The notes under the pieces were generated by a model, which searched no databases, was not told where the DNA came from, and saw nothing but the letters and a program-made list of their open reading frames with translations. 64,000 nt of DNA from Nemania diffusa. Lineage: Eukaryota > Ascomycota > Sordariomycetes > Xylariales > Xylariaceae. The DNA lies in contig JBBPUQ010000006.1 of the NCBI GenBank assembly GCA_038501195.1, positions 992,001 through 1,056,000 of the forward strand. The letters are read 5' to 3'. Made by a program: the position numbers and the translations under genes. Positions within the stretch are counted from its first letter, which is position 1; every line of letters starts with the position of its first letter. Positions 35,342-47,200 of this stretch are shown in pieces.

Positions 35342-37279
35342 TTAAATCCGAATGGTACTTGGCCAGGGGAAAATGACGTCAATTCCAGGGCATCCATAAA
35401 AGAAGCATAGCCCATGAACCCAGGAACGAGTCCATAAGAATGGTAGCCCCCTTTTACCAATGCCGTAATCAACCTCTAGTGACACGTGCCTGTCGGTATC
35501 ATTCAGAAGGTGCCTGTCCTTATCGGCCCCCCTCTCTCGTGAAGCCGTAAAAACGTACCCTGGCGTACCGTCCGAGCTGGAATGATTGCATATAAAAATT
35601 CCACGATACGGACTTAATCTGGATGGGTCCCAGAGTGCCGCCAGCTGTATAATCCTACCCTGACATATTGCTGCTGCTAACTTTTCTGCCATTTGGTGTT
35701 GATATTGCTCTGCAAAGCTTACATGCGCGGGCGCCTGGCGAGATTGAAGATATTCACAGATTTCATTATTAAGATGGTCGTATCCCATTTTCTTAACCAC
35801 ATTCGCTAGAAGCTTGAGCCTGCGTCGTTCATCGCGCTCTAGCATCCCGCCGTCTTCAACGTACGGCAAAGCTCTGGGAAACTCAGAGGTGTCAATGACA
35901 CGACCCAGCTTCCACAGGTGCCCTTTCGTTTTGGTTCCGTGCTCGGTAAGCTCTGCATCGATGAACCTACAGCCTTTATTGTAGGTAAGGCCGCGCATGG
36001 GCCGTGGTGGTGAATATCGGCTAAACGCTTGCACGTTCAAGAAATTGGTGATATTGCCCGCATCCAGGTCTTGGGTCCTGTCGTCAGGTCCATTATAGAG
36101 TATTTCCCCATTCAGTAGAAATAAAGCCAGGATGGCGAGGCTAATGCTTTGGCGTCCTTTCACGAGCTCCGTACTGTCGAGGCGAACAGAGTATTCGCAA
36201 CAGTTTGCGATAATGGCAAGGCGATCAAACGGGTCACTTAGATGTCGTTTTACAACATCTGCAATAATAGAAGGGGACATAGATCTTGTTGCAAGGTCCT
36301 GGCCATCCGAGCCTGGTTTCTCCAAGAGGAGATTGTACTTTCTCACTCGCTCAAGTACTCGCTCTTTTGCTTCTCTGAGGTCGACAAAGGAGTCGAGCGC
36401 CAAACCAAAGGCGGTTGCGACCTCGTGGAATTCAGTCGAGTTAAGAACGATCTCGCCGGGTATATCCCCAAAGAGGCTGGCATATTCGTGGCTGTAGTCT
36501 TTTGCGGATATGTAGTGCGGTATAAGAAGTTTCATGTATGTGCCGCCGCGGTAATTCTCTTGGTAAGTCCATGCACGAGTCCACCACCTATCACTAATTA
36601 TACTTTCTAAGAGCTCGAGAGTCTTGGTCGTGGCCATGGGCGATAAGCTAGACGACAACTTGTATCTAGATCCGGATCTGATGACAGCCTGCCATGTGAT
36701 AAGCTTTGCTAGTAGCTCGAGTTCTGCGATCGACATAATAGGCTGGTATAGTAGGCCGATGGGGTGTTTGCTGTAGCTGTACACTAGGTCCATAGCCTGG
36801 ACTGCTTTTTCCTTCTCTTCACTATCTTCTTGCATAATACATTCCCTATCAATCCAAAGGTAACGCAGATTATAGCGAATCATGTATTTCCTTACTCGTT
36901 CGAACACCGAGTCTCGGACATCAGACGGAATGAATAGTCCACTACGTGATTTCACATAATAGTTGCCACACGGCTCTGTTGAATTGGGAGGATGATTCCA
37001 GGTATAGGATATGGCAACGTATTCTTGTTCCTCAAAGGCGTTAATGTGCCTCCTGGTGAAAGTGTTTCGTTGGTGAGCACCTTGCAATCTCGTTGCCCAT
37101 GTTCTTGAATCAGGGATATTTTTCTTGGTAGATATGTAGAGGCACTCTAAATCCTGCATGAAGTCTGCCGGTTTTAGGTGTCGCATCCTGGTTTTCTGGA
37201 TATTTAGGAGTAAAGTGACTAGGGGCTGCTGGTAGTTGGCCCTAATCGTGGACAGTGAGTGTCCGAGGTCGTCGGCCAT
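35342..37279 (-). CDS. HET-domain protein (heterokaryon incompatibility type)
   Basis: Intronless, 645 aa, ATG at 37279. The HET core starts at EEQEYVAISYTWNHP (83-97) and continues with LRYLWIDRECIMQEDSEEKE (about 136-155) and an AMDLVYSYS segment, the order found in HET (PF06985) proteins. The canonical YxALSYxWG becomes YVAISYTWNHP, and WIDxxCINQ becomes WIDRECIMQ. The C-terminal ~400 residues are not recognisable apart from a CEYSVRLDSTELVKGRQSIS-like helix. Many HET proteins of this class trigger cell death after non-self recognition, but partner and specificity are unknown. No NACHT, ankyrin or NLR repeats follow, so it is a stand-alone HET protein. Confidence 0.88.
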   Translation of the reverse strand: MADDLGHSLSTIRANYQQPLVTLLLNIQKTRMRHLKPADFMQDLECLYISTKKNIPDSRTWATRLQGAHQRNTFTRRHINAFEEQEYVAISYTWNHPPNSTEPCGNYYVKSRSGLFIPSDVRDSVFERVRKYMIRYNLRYLWIDRECIMQEDSEEKEKAVQAMDLVYSYSKHPIGLLYQPIMSIAELELLAKLITWQAVIRSGSRYKLSSSLSPMATTKTLELLESIISDRWWTRAWTYQENYRGGTYMKLLIPHYISAKDYSHEYASLFGDIPGEIVLNSTEFHEVATAFGLALDSFVDLREAKERVLERVRKYNLLLEKPGSDGQDLATRSMSPSIIADVVKRHLSDPFDRLAIIANCCEYSVRLDSTELVKGRQSISLAILALFLLNGEILYNGPDDRTQDLDAGNITNFLNVQAFSRYSPPRPMRGLTYNKGCRFIDAELTEHGTKTKGHLWKLGRVIDTSEFPRALPYVEDGGMLERDERRRLKLLANVVKKMGYDHLNNEICEYLQSRQAPAHVSFAEQYQHQMAEKLAAAICQGRIIQLAALWDPSRLSPYRGIFICNHSSSDGTPGYVFTASRERGADKDRHLLNDTDRHVSLEVDYGIGKRGLPFLWTRSWVHGLCFFYGCPGIDVIFPWPSTIRI

Positions 37280-38010
37280 TGCTATCCATAAACCTCATTA
37301 CGAGCGGACCAAGCAAGGGGAAAATACTGTAGATATCAGAAAAAGAGAATCGACTTGCCCGCAGGAGTTAAAAGAGATTCAAGGAGACCAATCGAGATCG
37401 GTTGGTGGTATTGGAGTTCTCAGCACTGAGGGGATACACACCCAGGTGGTAACAGCTGTGCAGTGGTTAAATGGGAGGGAAAAGGCAGCTACGGGCACTG
37501 GCAGTTTAAGTATAATGTTCACCTACAATCTTGAACAGGCTTTGATGCTTGATCTTGTTTTGCTTTTAATTATTGCCCTAGATTATAGATGAGCCTAGAA
37601 GCAGGTTAGTTCAGCCTGTTTTAGTATCTCCAACATCTTAGTCTAAGTAAATGCGCTTACGACTGTTGAAACAGATTAGTATTTATGGACAATTCCGATC
37701 AGCATACATTTAGTGCTTGCTTTGGAGCCTAAGATAGAGCTGAAGAAATTCTGGACAGGTTCACAATTTACAAGAGGAATATTTAATTGATCGTAAAGGA
37801 TTTTATTTAAGATTATCAAGACCCAAACTCCGAAACTACCGGTAGTTTAACTGACTAAGAATTTGTGAAAGGAAAAGCAGATGAGTAACTCCATGACTAA
37901 GAGAAAGGTAAACCTGTTGAAGGCTTTAGAGCTATTTCGCTAAATTCTCAAATGGAAGTAGGGAAATCTGATGAGTGATCAAGCCATTCGTGATAGTTCA
38001 TGCTGTCTTT

Positions 38011-38088
38011 TTAAGGACGGCCGCCATTACGCTTAGGCTTAGGGGGAGGCTTTTTAACACCAGTAGTATCATAGCCATCACGCCCCAT
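38011..38088 (-). CDS. possible short peptide ORF, 25 aa
   Basis: ATG...TAA frame on the minus strand encodes a Lys/Pro/Gly-rich peptide (GVKKPPPKPKRNGGRP end). The ATG is preceded by a pyrimidine- and A-rich leader resembling a fungal 5' UTR. Length alone gives no statistical support. Confidence 0.2.
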   Translation of the reverse strand: MGRDGYDTTGVKKPPPKPKRNGGRP

Positions 38089-39088
38089 GATGATTGGTTG
38101 TGAATATGGTAATTGGGAAAGTGGTTGTGTGTGGAGTTGGATAGAGTGCTTTGTTGCTTTCTCAGATGGTTGAGTTTGATTGATGAGGAAAAGATTGGAA
38201 GCTAAAGCGGCAGGATTCGAGGTATTTATGCTTCAGAACTGCAAAACAGCTTGGAAGAGGATGTAGGCAATGCAAAGGCCTTGTTTTTCAAACAATGTAT
38301 AACAGGACGAGGAAGGGGGATAGTTTTCATGAAGGTGGTCTTAAACACAGCAGCTGTGTTCATTGTGGAGATAAAAACAACAGCGCACAGCTTCAAACAA
38401 ACCCATTGTATGGCACAGGAGGTTTATGCAAGAATATTTAATATACCCGTTAAAAGGTATTGTCAGTGGTTTGGGAACTGTCACCGCTAGTATTGGTCAC
38501 TCTAGTAGGTAGAATGGAACAATGGTCACAAATCAGTATCTGAGTATCTCAAAGAAGGTCTACGGCCCCCTTTCCCCCTAAACCAAAGTTGAAAACCCAG
38601 CTAGCTATCCCAAGCTGGGTGCAGCTTACTGAGCTATTAATCTTCAGCCCGGCGTTATATTCAACTTAGCCCTATTGGTTTAGATGAACCTATCTTATAA
38701 AGATATCGCTTTGTTTGAGCCTCGACTTATACCGTTAAATGGGGTTGTAAGATATTTGGTCTGTACCCTATTGTTGATAACGATTTAGGTTCCCCTGAAT
38801 ATATACAGACAATGTCGTCGATCTTGATAAAGAGCCAACCAATAACTATAAACACAGGCTGATGTGTACCAATGAGGCTGTAACTCTAGCCAGCTTCTCA
38901 AATATTATCAATTGCTATATAAAATTAGATGCTTCGATTGCGCTGGGTAGTTGATCCGACCGGGAATTAAGCCTCCACCATCTAATAAAACGAACCTTGT
39001 TACTTAGTCCGAACGATATGTACATATAGTTTACACAATAGCGATGGGTAGAGACTGCCACAGAGTAATTTGTAATTGAAGGACGGCC

Positions 39089-39289
39089 TTAGAGCAGGCC
39101 TAAAGACATTGTCAGTAAGTAGACAAAGAACTCGTAATTGACTACTGAAGTAGTCAGCATGATTGTAAGAAGCGACATCTTGTAGCACTTTATATTTCGG
39201 TCGACAAGCCATGTATAAGACGAGTAGCTCAACAATATGACACTTACCCCAATGGTAATAAAACAGACTAAGATAGATATAGTAATCAT
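39089..39289 (-). CDS. possible small hydrophobic protein, 66 aa
   Basis: A 66-codon frame with two hydrophobic stretches. The sequence GGGGTAAGT inside it could be a splice donor, which would change the product. AT-rich DNA makes chance hydrophobic frames likely. Confidence 0.15.
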   Translation of the reverse strand: MITISILVCFITIGVSVILLSYSSYTWLVDRNIKCYKMSLLTIMLTTSVVNYEFFVYLLTMSLGLL

Positions 39290-39359
39290 CTATAATAGAA
39301 ATTTCTAATTTTAATTTAGCTTTGATCGAGATCTAATACTAAACCAGCGAGTACCCGTA

Positions 39360-39745
39360 TCTACCTACCTACTGTAGGTATCTAAAACGTACGGCATTTC
39401 GTTAAGATAGCTGATCTCGGTAGGTAGGTACTTAGCGCTGCGTTACCCCTGAGAAACGAAGCGTATATAGTGCCCGCACCCCACATAATGCCCTAAAATA
39501 ATATTTAGGATACCTAGGCAATACCTAAAACGTATTATTTGCTCTCTAGGCATAATGTAAAATCTCACCAATTTCAAGTCAAGTTACAGGCCAATACTTA
39601 CCTAATAGCACTCGTGCTATACTTCCCTTGACATAAAAATGCAAGTTAAGTTCAAGAGGTGTAAGTACGTATTTATCTAGATAGGTGCTGCTGCAGGTAC
39701 CTAGATAGGTGGGGCGAACGAAAATAGGTCGGAGCTAAGTACCTA
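39360..39745. promoter_or_regulatory. cluster of TACCTA/TAGGTA words
   Basis: CTACCTACCTACTGTAGGTATC near 39,360, TAGGTAGGTACTTAG near 39,420, ATACCTAGGCAATACCTA near 39,510, and GGTACCTAGATAGGTG near 39,698. They lie between the HET and arabinitol-dehydrogenase genes. Function unknown; the same words recur in other spacers of this window. Confidence 0.4.
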
Positions 39746-40226
39746 CGTAGATTAACCCCAAGTGTGGAGAGAATGGCAGCACGGGATGAAATAGAACTAG
39801 GGATACGGAACCGGGAGCACTAACCAATGCCTTATTATGACCTCCGGCATTTGTCCAATTCAAGCGGACAACTCCCTCTACCTACTTTATTCCTTCTTCT
39901 ACAGAGTACCTGCTCCTAATATCCCGCTAGATAGAACAGGCCCCCTTATGGCATCTCCATCTTCGACAGATTTCGCATTCGCAATGGCGTAGGACAAGGG
40001 GGATATTACATTCTTAGTATTAATACTTAGGGCTCTACGCTATCAAGAACGCCGATTACCGTTCCTTTTGTTTTTTTCTCTATCCGCATGGTTCCTCGCG
40101 CGTGGGCTGAGGCGCCGCCTCAAACCCCAAACCTAAGAAAGCCCCCGCCGCGCGGCGTAGGGAAGATTCTAGACGAACCCCCCAAGCTGGCACGAGCTGA
40201 TTACACCCCAACGACGGCGTTCGCGT

Positions 40227-41778
40227 TTACGTGACGGTGTAGCCGCCGTCGACGCGCAGGTCGGCGCCGGTGACGTACTGGCTGGCGTCGGAGAGCAGGA
40301 AGGTCACGGGCCCCATGAGGTCGACGGGCTGGCCCATCTTGCCCTGCGGGATGAGTGATGTCCACTGCTTCTTGAGCTCCGGGTTGTCGTCGAGGATCTT
40401 CTCGGTGCTGATTCAATCACCGGCGGTTAGCAAGCGTGTTTTTCACCGGGCGGGCTGAGGAGAGAGAGAAAGAGAGAGACGCGATTTGAGATGGTCGGTA
40501 AGAAATGGGAGGAGATGAGTGAGATATGAATGGGGAGAGAGAAACACGTACAGAGCAGTCAGCATGTAGCCCGGAGAGATGCAGTTGACGCGAATGCCAG
40601 CGGACGCCCACTCGACGGCCAGCGAGGCGGCCATATGTCGCACGGCGGCCTTGGCGCTATTATAAGGACTATAACCCAAATCATTAGCCTTCCCTTCATT
40701 TTTTTTCACCCATTCCCTCCCTCACTCACTCCTCAAAAGGGGAAGGGGGACTCACGCTTGAGGCTGCGGCACATTAACAATGCTCCCGCTCATGCTCCCA
40801 ATGAACACCATGCTGCCCTGCGCCTTGCGCTCCATGAGGTGCTTGGCGATGGCGACGGCGAACAGGTACGTGCCGTCGACGTTGACGGACCAGAGCTTGC
40901 GCATGCGGTCGATGGGGTAGTCGACGGCGTTGTAGTTCTCGGTGAAGCCCGCGCTCGTCACCAGGCTGTCGATCTTGCCGTGCGCCTTGATCACCTCGGC
41001 GATGCACGCCTGCACCGAGTCCGCGTCCGACACGTCCGCGTAGTGCGCCGTCACCTTGGGCACCCGCGACGACCCCGGGTTCTCCCGCCGGAACAGCTGG
41101 AGGAGCTCGACGGCTTGCTTCTCTGCTTCCTCTTCTGCTCACGGGGTTGCGCGGGTTAGTTTAGTCATTTCCACTTCAAGAGAGCAATTCTTTATGAGGG
41201 GTTTATGAATTGGACTTCGGATCGGGCGGCGGGAATGCAGATGATCAGCATGACACCCAGTGTCAGACAAACCCAGCCCGCCAAGCGGCCAAGCGTCATG
41301 CCCGAAGCACTCACTCACCCCCGATGCCCACAAAGAAGAAAACGGGAAGAACGGAAAGGGGGCGCAACTCACTGTTCATATCGACAATGGCCAGGTTCGC
41401 CCCGCTAATGACCATGCCCTGCCCCATGACGAGCCCCAGGCCGCGGGCGCCGCCCGTGACGACGCCGACCTTGCCCTCGAGCGAGAAGGAGGCCAGCGTG
41501 CGCTTCATGTGCATGCCGCCGCGGCCCGTGACGGGCGTCGAGGAGGGCAGCTCGCCCTCCTCGGGGTACTCGACCGTGATGGAGTCGTCGGTGCGCGCGA
41601 ACGCGCCCGGCGTCGGCGCCGGCACCTTCTTGTCCTTGCTCGGGGGCGTGGCTAGGGGCGGCTGTGTGTGCAGGAGCGCCCTCGCCGTTGCGGGGAGCTG
41701 TGTCTGGAGAGGAATGGCCGCTGCACCTGCGGAGCGCAGGGCGCGCGTGGATGTGCGGAGGAGTTGCCGGGAGAGCAT
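40227..41778 (-). CDS. mitochondrial short-chain dehydrogenase, D-arabinitol dehydrogenase type
   Basis: Four exons on the minus strand (41778..41373, 41134..40756, 40668..40552, 40407..40227) give 360 aa. The first ~40 residues are Arg/Ser/Ala-rich without acids ([12 protein letters not shown]), a good mitochondrial presequence. The SDR domain begins at [16 protein letters not shown] (100-115, NAD(P) glycine motif), then IVDMN, Asn220 in SVNVDGT, the IGSMSG serine block (247-252), and Tyr264/Lys268 in PYNSAK; it ends [11 protein letters not shown]. Both catalytic and cofactor residues are intact. The best guess is NAD-dependent polyol oxidation (arabinitol or sorbitol to ketose), as for fungal mitochondrial ArDH-like proteins. 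The substrate is inferred from family resemblance only. Confidence 0.88.
40457..40480. repeat. GA-rich microsatellite within intron 3 of the SDR gene
   Basis: An AG-dinucleotide run with one A interruption; on the coding strand it is the pyrimidine (CT) tract before the intron's 3' splice site, about 50 nt upstream of the AG used. Confidence 0.85.
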
Positions 41779-44230
41779 CTTGAAGGGGGCCAATTGATTG
41801 ACTGGCTGACTGACTGTGGTGTTGTGGATAATACAATACTGCTGAGAAGGCGAGGGTGATGATGATGAGGGCGAGAATGAGAGTGAGAGAGAACCAGGGA
41901 ATCAGCGGAGGAAAAGAAGTGAAAACTTCTAGTATGCAGCAGCGGGAAGGTAGGTAGCTGCAGAATGCACCGGGCGGTCTGATTCCGACTATGAGGCCAA
42001 TTGCGGAGCTACGATGTGACAGATTGCCTTGTGGATGTACGATGAAGTAGGAAGCCAGCCGGCTATCGACAGAAAACCAGACAGGAGCTGCCGACCGTTT
42101 GGATTTAATTGACGTCTTTCTAGCTCGTGCTTGTCGAACTGAGTTGATGACGCTTCCTTACGCTCTGGCAGCCTGAGAGAGCAGGGAAGAGTGTTGCGCA
42201 ATGACGTATTGTAGCGAATATCAATGCCTTCACAAGTATAGCTGCAAATGCGCACGTCGCCCGGTTTTGTCGACGAACAGCAGCAAGTGGGAAGAGAGGT
42301 AGGGATGGACAAAGAAACACACGAGGAGCACGAGAGTGAGAAAATGCGACGAACGGCGCAAGTAGATGGGCTATTTATTTATTGTAATAAGGGCCAGCAG
42401 AGCCGTTAGCGACCTCCAGGCAAGTCAGGGCACCTAGCTAACCACCTAACACCACCTAGCTACTACAGCGCCGCCTACAGCCCAAAAAAACTCACGATCT
42501 TTTTTTTTTATTGGGTTTCTCCGACGGCGGCGGTCGGGTCACACCTCAACAATAAATTTCTGGGTCCTCATGTGAGCATTCCTGCGATCTGCAGACCTCC
42601 TTATCATATGCACCGCCCACTAGCTGCTTAGAGCAAACATACGCACACACTTATAGGTAGGCGGTAGAGCCGGCCTGGAGAGCTGCCACTCATCCTCTGC
42701 TCGCCCCCGGTTGAACCCCCTGGCTGTGCCCAGTGTCTCTAGGCCTAGTCGGGCAAGTGGAGGGGCAGCCTGACCACTCAAAGGAGACGCAGGAGCTATC
42801 AAGAGGTGGTATTCTACAGTTATTCAGTGAAAGAAGAGCAAATATGGGGAACTCTGGTGGGGTTAACCTGGTTCTCGGCTCCAGGCTTGCGCATTTCCCC
42901 ATATTCTAGACGAGCCGAAGAGCAGGATGTGCCCAAGTCTAGATTACCTTGGTTACCTTGCACGCCTGCCATCCCACCCTCATATCAGTAACAAAACCCG
43001 AACATGCTGGTAGTATGGTAAGGATCACCGAGCTATATAGATTCTGGCCACCGCAGCAGCTCGTTTTTTCTTTTCTTTGTTCGGGCGTGCATGTGAAGAC
43101 AGACCGGTTTGTAACCGTTTGCCCTTCGGCCTCCTTTTTCTCTACCCTATCGTGGGTCTCCGGATTTAACTGTACGACTTGTGGGTAAACGTGACCGACC
43201 GCTTATTCAGAATGCCATTTCATTTGTGTGACCTAATAAAGTAGAGACACTATGTGGTTCTTATGCGTATATATCCAGTATATTTCGATGGAAAGCCCGA
43301 GGGCTATCCACCTCGTCGACCCTGACTCTGACTAGTAATGCTCTCTTTATAAGCCTACAGCGTAATCTTGCATACGGCTCCTTCGGTTCTGTACTGTCTT
43401 GTCAAGTCTTGGCCAGCACCGATCCCACACAACCCAGGAACACGGATTACTATATGATAAAGCGGTGCGTCCGCGGTGCAGCGCATCTCGGTACCGCGCC
43501 GTATCATTCGCCCTGCCCGCTATGAAACACGGTCGTGGCAATGGGCGATTACTTAACTAGGATCGTATCCCGCGTAAGCTCCCTTGTCGTTCCACCTCCT
43601 TTCCCGCGTCGCCCCCCACATCGAAAAGTCGTCGATCCCAACACTGTTGGCATGCAAACATGCAAGTGGGCAAGCTCGGCAGCTTTAATTCAGGGGTCTC
43701 TCCGCAGGTCGGAGCCTACCATGCCTGTCCGTCTCTCCATGTCAGGGACTCATCCTTTCGAACTCGAGTTGGCCAATCCAACCCACCTATTTCACCCAGT
43801 CGTTTTCTCAAGGTAATAATTACATGAATTAAAGCCATGGCTCATGACTGTTCTCGTTCCTCTATCGCCCTTCAATCTGTAGAGGGCAACAAAAAAAAGC
43901 TACTTTACCAGATAGGTATTGAGGTATCATCAACAAAATGGAAAGAAACCAAAAAAAAAAAAAAAAAGCGCGAATCCAGTAGAGCCTTTCACCCTTTGTA
44001 GGCTATCGATCCTCGTATTATCCCTATTCAATGCATAGATGTCCTAGAAAGGGCTTGACGTGGACGGAGCCGTAATGTGTTTTTTGTGCTTCTGTTGTTT
44101 CCCACCGAGTCCTGGAGGTAGATGGATGGAAGATGGTTTGACGGGTATCGTGTAAAGCAGGGAGCCGGTGCTACCGAAATGCCTTCCTAACCAATACCCT
44201 GCGCTTCCGCTTGTTAGCCGTCGACGTGCC
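41779..44230. other. intergenic of about 2.5 kb
   Basis: SDR promoter and DNA downstream of the 1518-aa protein gene. Random-looking frames only. There is a 17-nt A run at 43951-43967 and a T run near 42,500. Confidence 0.5.
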
Positions 44231-47200
44231 CTACTCGTCCAGCTTGAACATGCGGCGCAAGGCCCCGAATTTCTTTTTCTTGGGCAGGCCAGAGCTATCA
44301 ATGCTTGCGTTTTCGAATTCGTGCATGTCATTGTTTGGATTAAGCCCTAGGCTATAGCTACGTCTATTGCCAAGGCTAGGGCCTTTGGCGGTACCACTTC
44401 GACTGAACAGGTTACCGGCTGACGTTGGCCTTTGCAACCCTCCACTATCACTTCGGATCATAGATGTCTTTTTCTGTAGCTTGGGGCTAGAAGGCTGGTC
44501 GCCGCGTAAATCCTTCAATTGTTTTAGATCCCGTTCAAGTTTTGTATCACGCCGTGCGGCACTTTCGACGGGCTCCGAGCGTTGGATTTTACCCGTCTGG
44601 TCCGCTCTTTTGTTGCGCCGTAGTATACTAAACAAGGAGCCGCGTGGGTCTTTTGTCGGGGATGCGGGAGATGTCGATGGAGGGGGGGGTCCGCCTCGAC
44701 CGAATCGGGATCGGCCTAAAGTTGATGTACCAATGGCCCTAGAGCTTGAGTGCCCCGCCCCTAGGCGACTTGAGAAATCGCCCTGCGTGGCTCTATTTTG
44801 GGTGTTTTGCAACAGACCCGGCATGAAATCATCATCACTGTCAGGCAATTCGGGCGAGTCTTCCTCGAGTTCGGGTACTGGTGCCGGCCTAGAGAGACTT
44901 GGTACGGTAGCAGAGCCGCGGAAGGCAGCCTTCCCCAAGGATTTAGATGTCCTTGAGGAACTAGGACGGCGTGTATCCTCGTCGCTCGAATCATCAATAC
45001 GACTTTGAAAGCCAGTGAGTGACCCTACATCTTCATCGCTAGAATCTTCAAAACGACTGGCCCACTTGGAGCTCTTGGGAGACGACTTAGTGGAGCGCGT
45101 GAATATAGGAAAATGTATCGAGGAACGCTTCCCTTCATGGCTGGATTCGCTATTAGATCGCAATGTACGCCTCATGCCACCTGTGGTTGGGTCATGACGA
45201 ACTGTCGAGCCTACTGGGGACAAAGACCGCAGACTAAATCGTCCTGAGCCTCTAGTAGACTCGTGGCGCGGTTGACTGGCAGAGGTTTGGCGCATCGTCT
45301 TGCGAAAAGCCGAAGCCCCACTCGGTGGCGGACGACTACGCTTAAAACTGCTGTCGCTAGCATCAGATCCCCTCCGTTCTAAAGGAGGCTTGGATTGCGC
45401 GTCGGTCGGGCTCTTAGCCACTAGCAAACTCGACGAGTGTGGTCTTGGCTTGGTAGTCTTCCTGCGACCAGACGCTATTGGCATAGATACAGGTGTTGGA
45501 GTTGTGGCTGCCTGCTGGGTCGAGGGTTTTGCGACACTTTGAGCTGCTCCATTTGCCCTCAGTGTTTTGCGCATGCTCATTTGGGGCTGGGAGCTTGTAG
45601 GCTTAGTGGCTTGTTCGACCCTGAGAGACTTTCGCACCGGCAACTCTGGTTCTGTGGGTTTGCCCTGAGTTGGAAGCATCTGTGTTGCTGGCTGTGCTAA
45701 CTCGGGGGATTTTTTTCTTGTGCTGCTCCTGCGGATTGGCTGTGATATCTCTTCTCGATCACCTTCAGCACCAGCTTCTTCTATAGCTTCTAATTCAAGT
45801 TGTCGTCGTTTCTCGGCTGTTAGGCTGCGCCAAAAAGCTTTTGCTTGCTCCCACTCATTAATATCTTGGGATCGCGTTGCCTGGGCCTGCTGGACTAGGG
45901 AATCTCCAGAGATGGTCTCACGTGTGGGTTCACGAGGGGCGGCGCCTCGCAAACTTTCTGAAGCTTGATGTGAAGGTGGGCTCGATTGTTCGTTAGTCGG
46001 GCTCTCAACGATGGCATCCAAAGATATGAACCCGCTAGTGTCTAGGTCAGGGATATCTTCATAAGCATCGCTATATATGCTCTCGTCTGACTCGTCTCCA
46101 GTAGTATTATCAAAGCCCGTTAGGGGTGTGGTGGTGTCAAGTGTTGTTTTAGGTAAAACCTCAGCCTGCCCTGGTTCTATGTTTGCGGTAGTAGGCTCGA
46201 AGATGGCGGCATTGGATGGCAAGTTGTTCGTCACAGTACCATCTTTCGTGGCTTCAGGCGGGCCACCGGAACTTAGATCGGACTCGCCATTGGGAAAACC
46301 ACCTGGGACGTCGAAATAAGAAGATTCGCCAGTAGGACAGGGATATTGCTCTAAATGCCTTGGACTTGGCTGAATCACTGAGATTTTTGGAATCTCTTGT
46401 GGTTGTTGAACTGACGATTGGGGAAACTCCACCTGCTGGCCTTGAGGAATTCCAATAGCAGTTGGCTCGTCTTCAAGGTTGCGATCTTTGCCCGGATGTG
46501 TTAATTGTGTACTCAGCACACTGGAATCCATAGTTGAGACGTCAGGGTCCATTGTACTGTCAGGGGGATCTCCGTTATCAGAGTCGTGAGAACTGTCTGA
46601 GCTGTATCCGAAGCCCTCAGCGGAAGTGACTACCGGAGGCAACGGTTCCCTAAAACGTGAAATATTTGCTACGTTACGATAAGTCTGATCCTGCGCCAAC
46701 AAAGCACCAATGGCATGATCATTTGACTGGCCCAAAGAAGGCTCTTCTGTGGTCTCTGAGTCGTTCAAGGTGCTGGAGCTCTGAGGGCGTAAGTCTGGCG
46801 AAGAGGATGATATGGCAGGAGAATACGCGGATTCGAGCGGTCGAACAAGCGACCGTTCTTCAGGCTCGCGCATCTTCTTGTCCCGGACACTACCAAAACT
46901 CGGTAGTGCTGGTCGTGGTTTCATGATTTCATCGTCCTCCAAGGTGACTTCTTTCCTCTTGCTACGCCCGATATTGCTGAACCAAGATCGCTTAGGCCCC
47001 TGTGGGCTTTGAGAGGTCGAAGATTCTGCTTCTATAGTTGGCGTTGAGTCTCCAACAATGACGGTGCCATGATCGTCAAAACTAACGCGAACTGACTTCC
47101 TCCGCGCAATGGCCGATTCCTCTTTCTGATCCGGCGATATGGCACCAGACACGGAAGGATTCGAAACGTTATCAGATGGCGATGTTTCTCGTGTCATTGG

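Larger units (their letters stand above)
37280..40226. other. AT-rich intergenic of about 2.9 kb
   Basis: No firm gene. A 25-codon minus ORF at 38011-38088 and a hydrophobic 66-codon minus ORF at 39089-39289 are listed with low confidence. From 39,360 to 39,740 TACCTA/TAGGTA words are dense. Confidence 0.45.

Noticed and set aside
27388..41778. secondary-metabolite gene cluster
   Set aside because: A P450, a pump and an SDR are present, but no synthase, transcription factor or transferase core lies among them.
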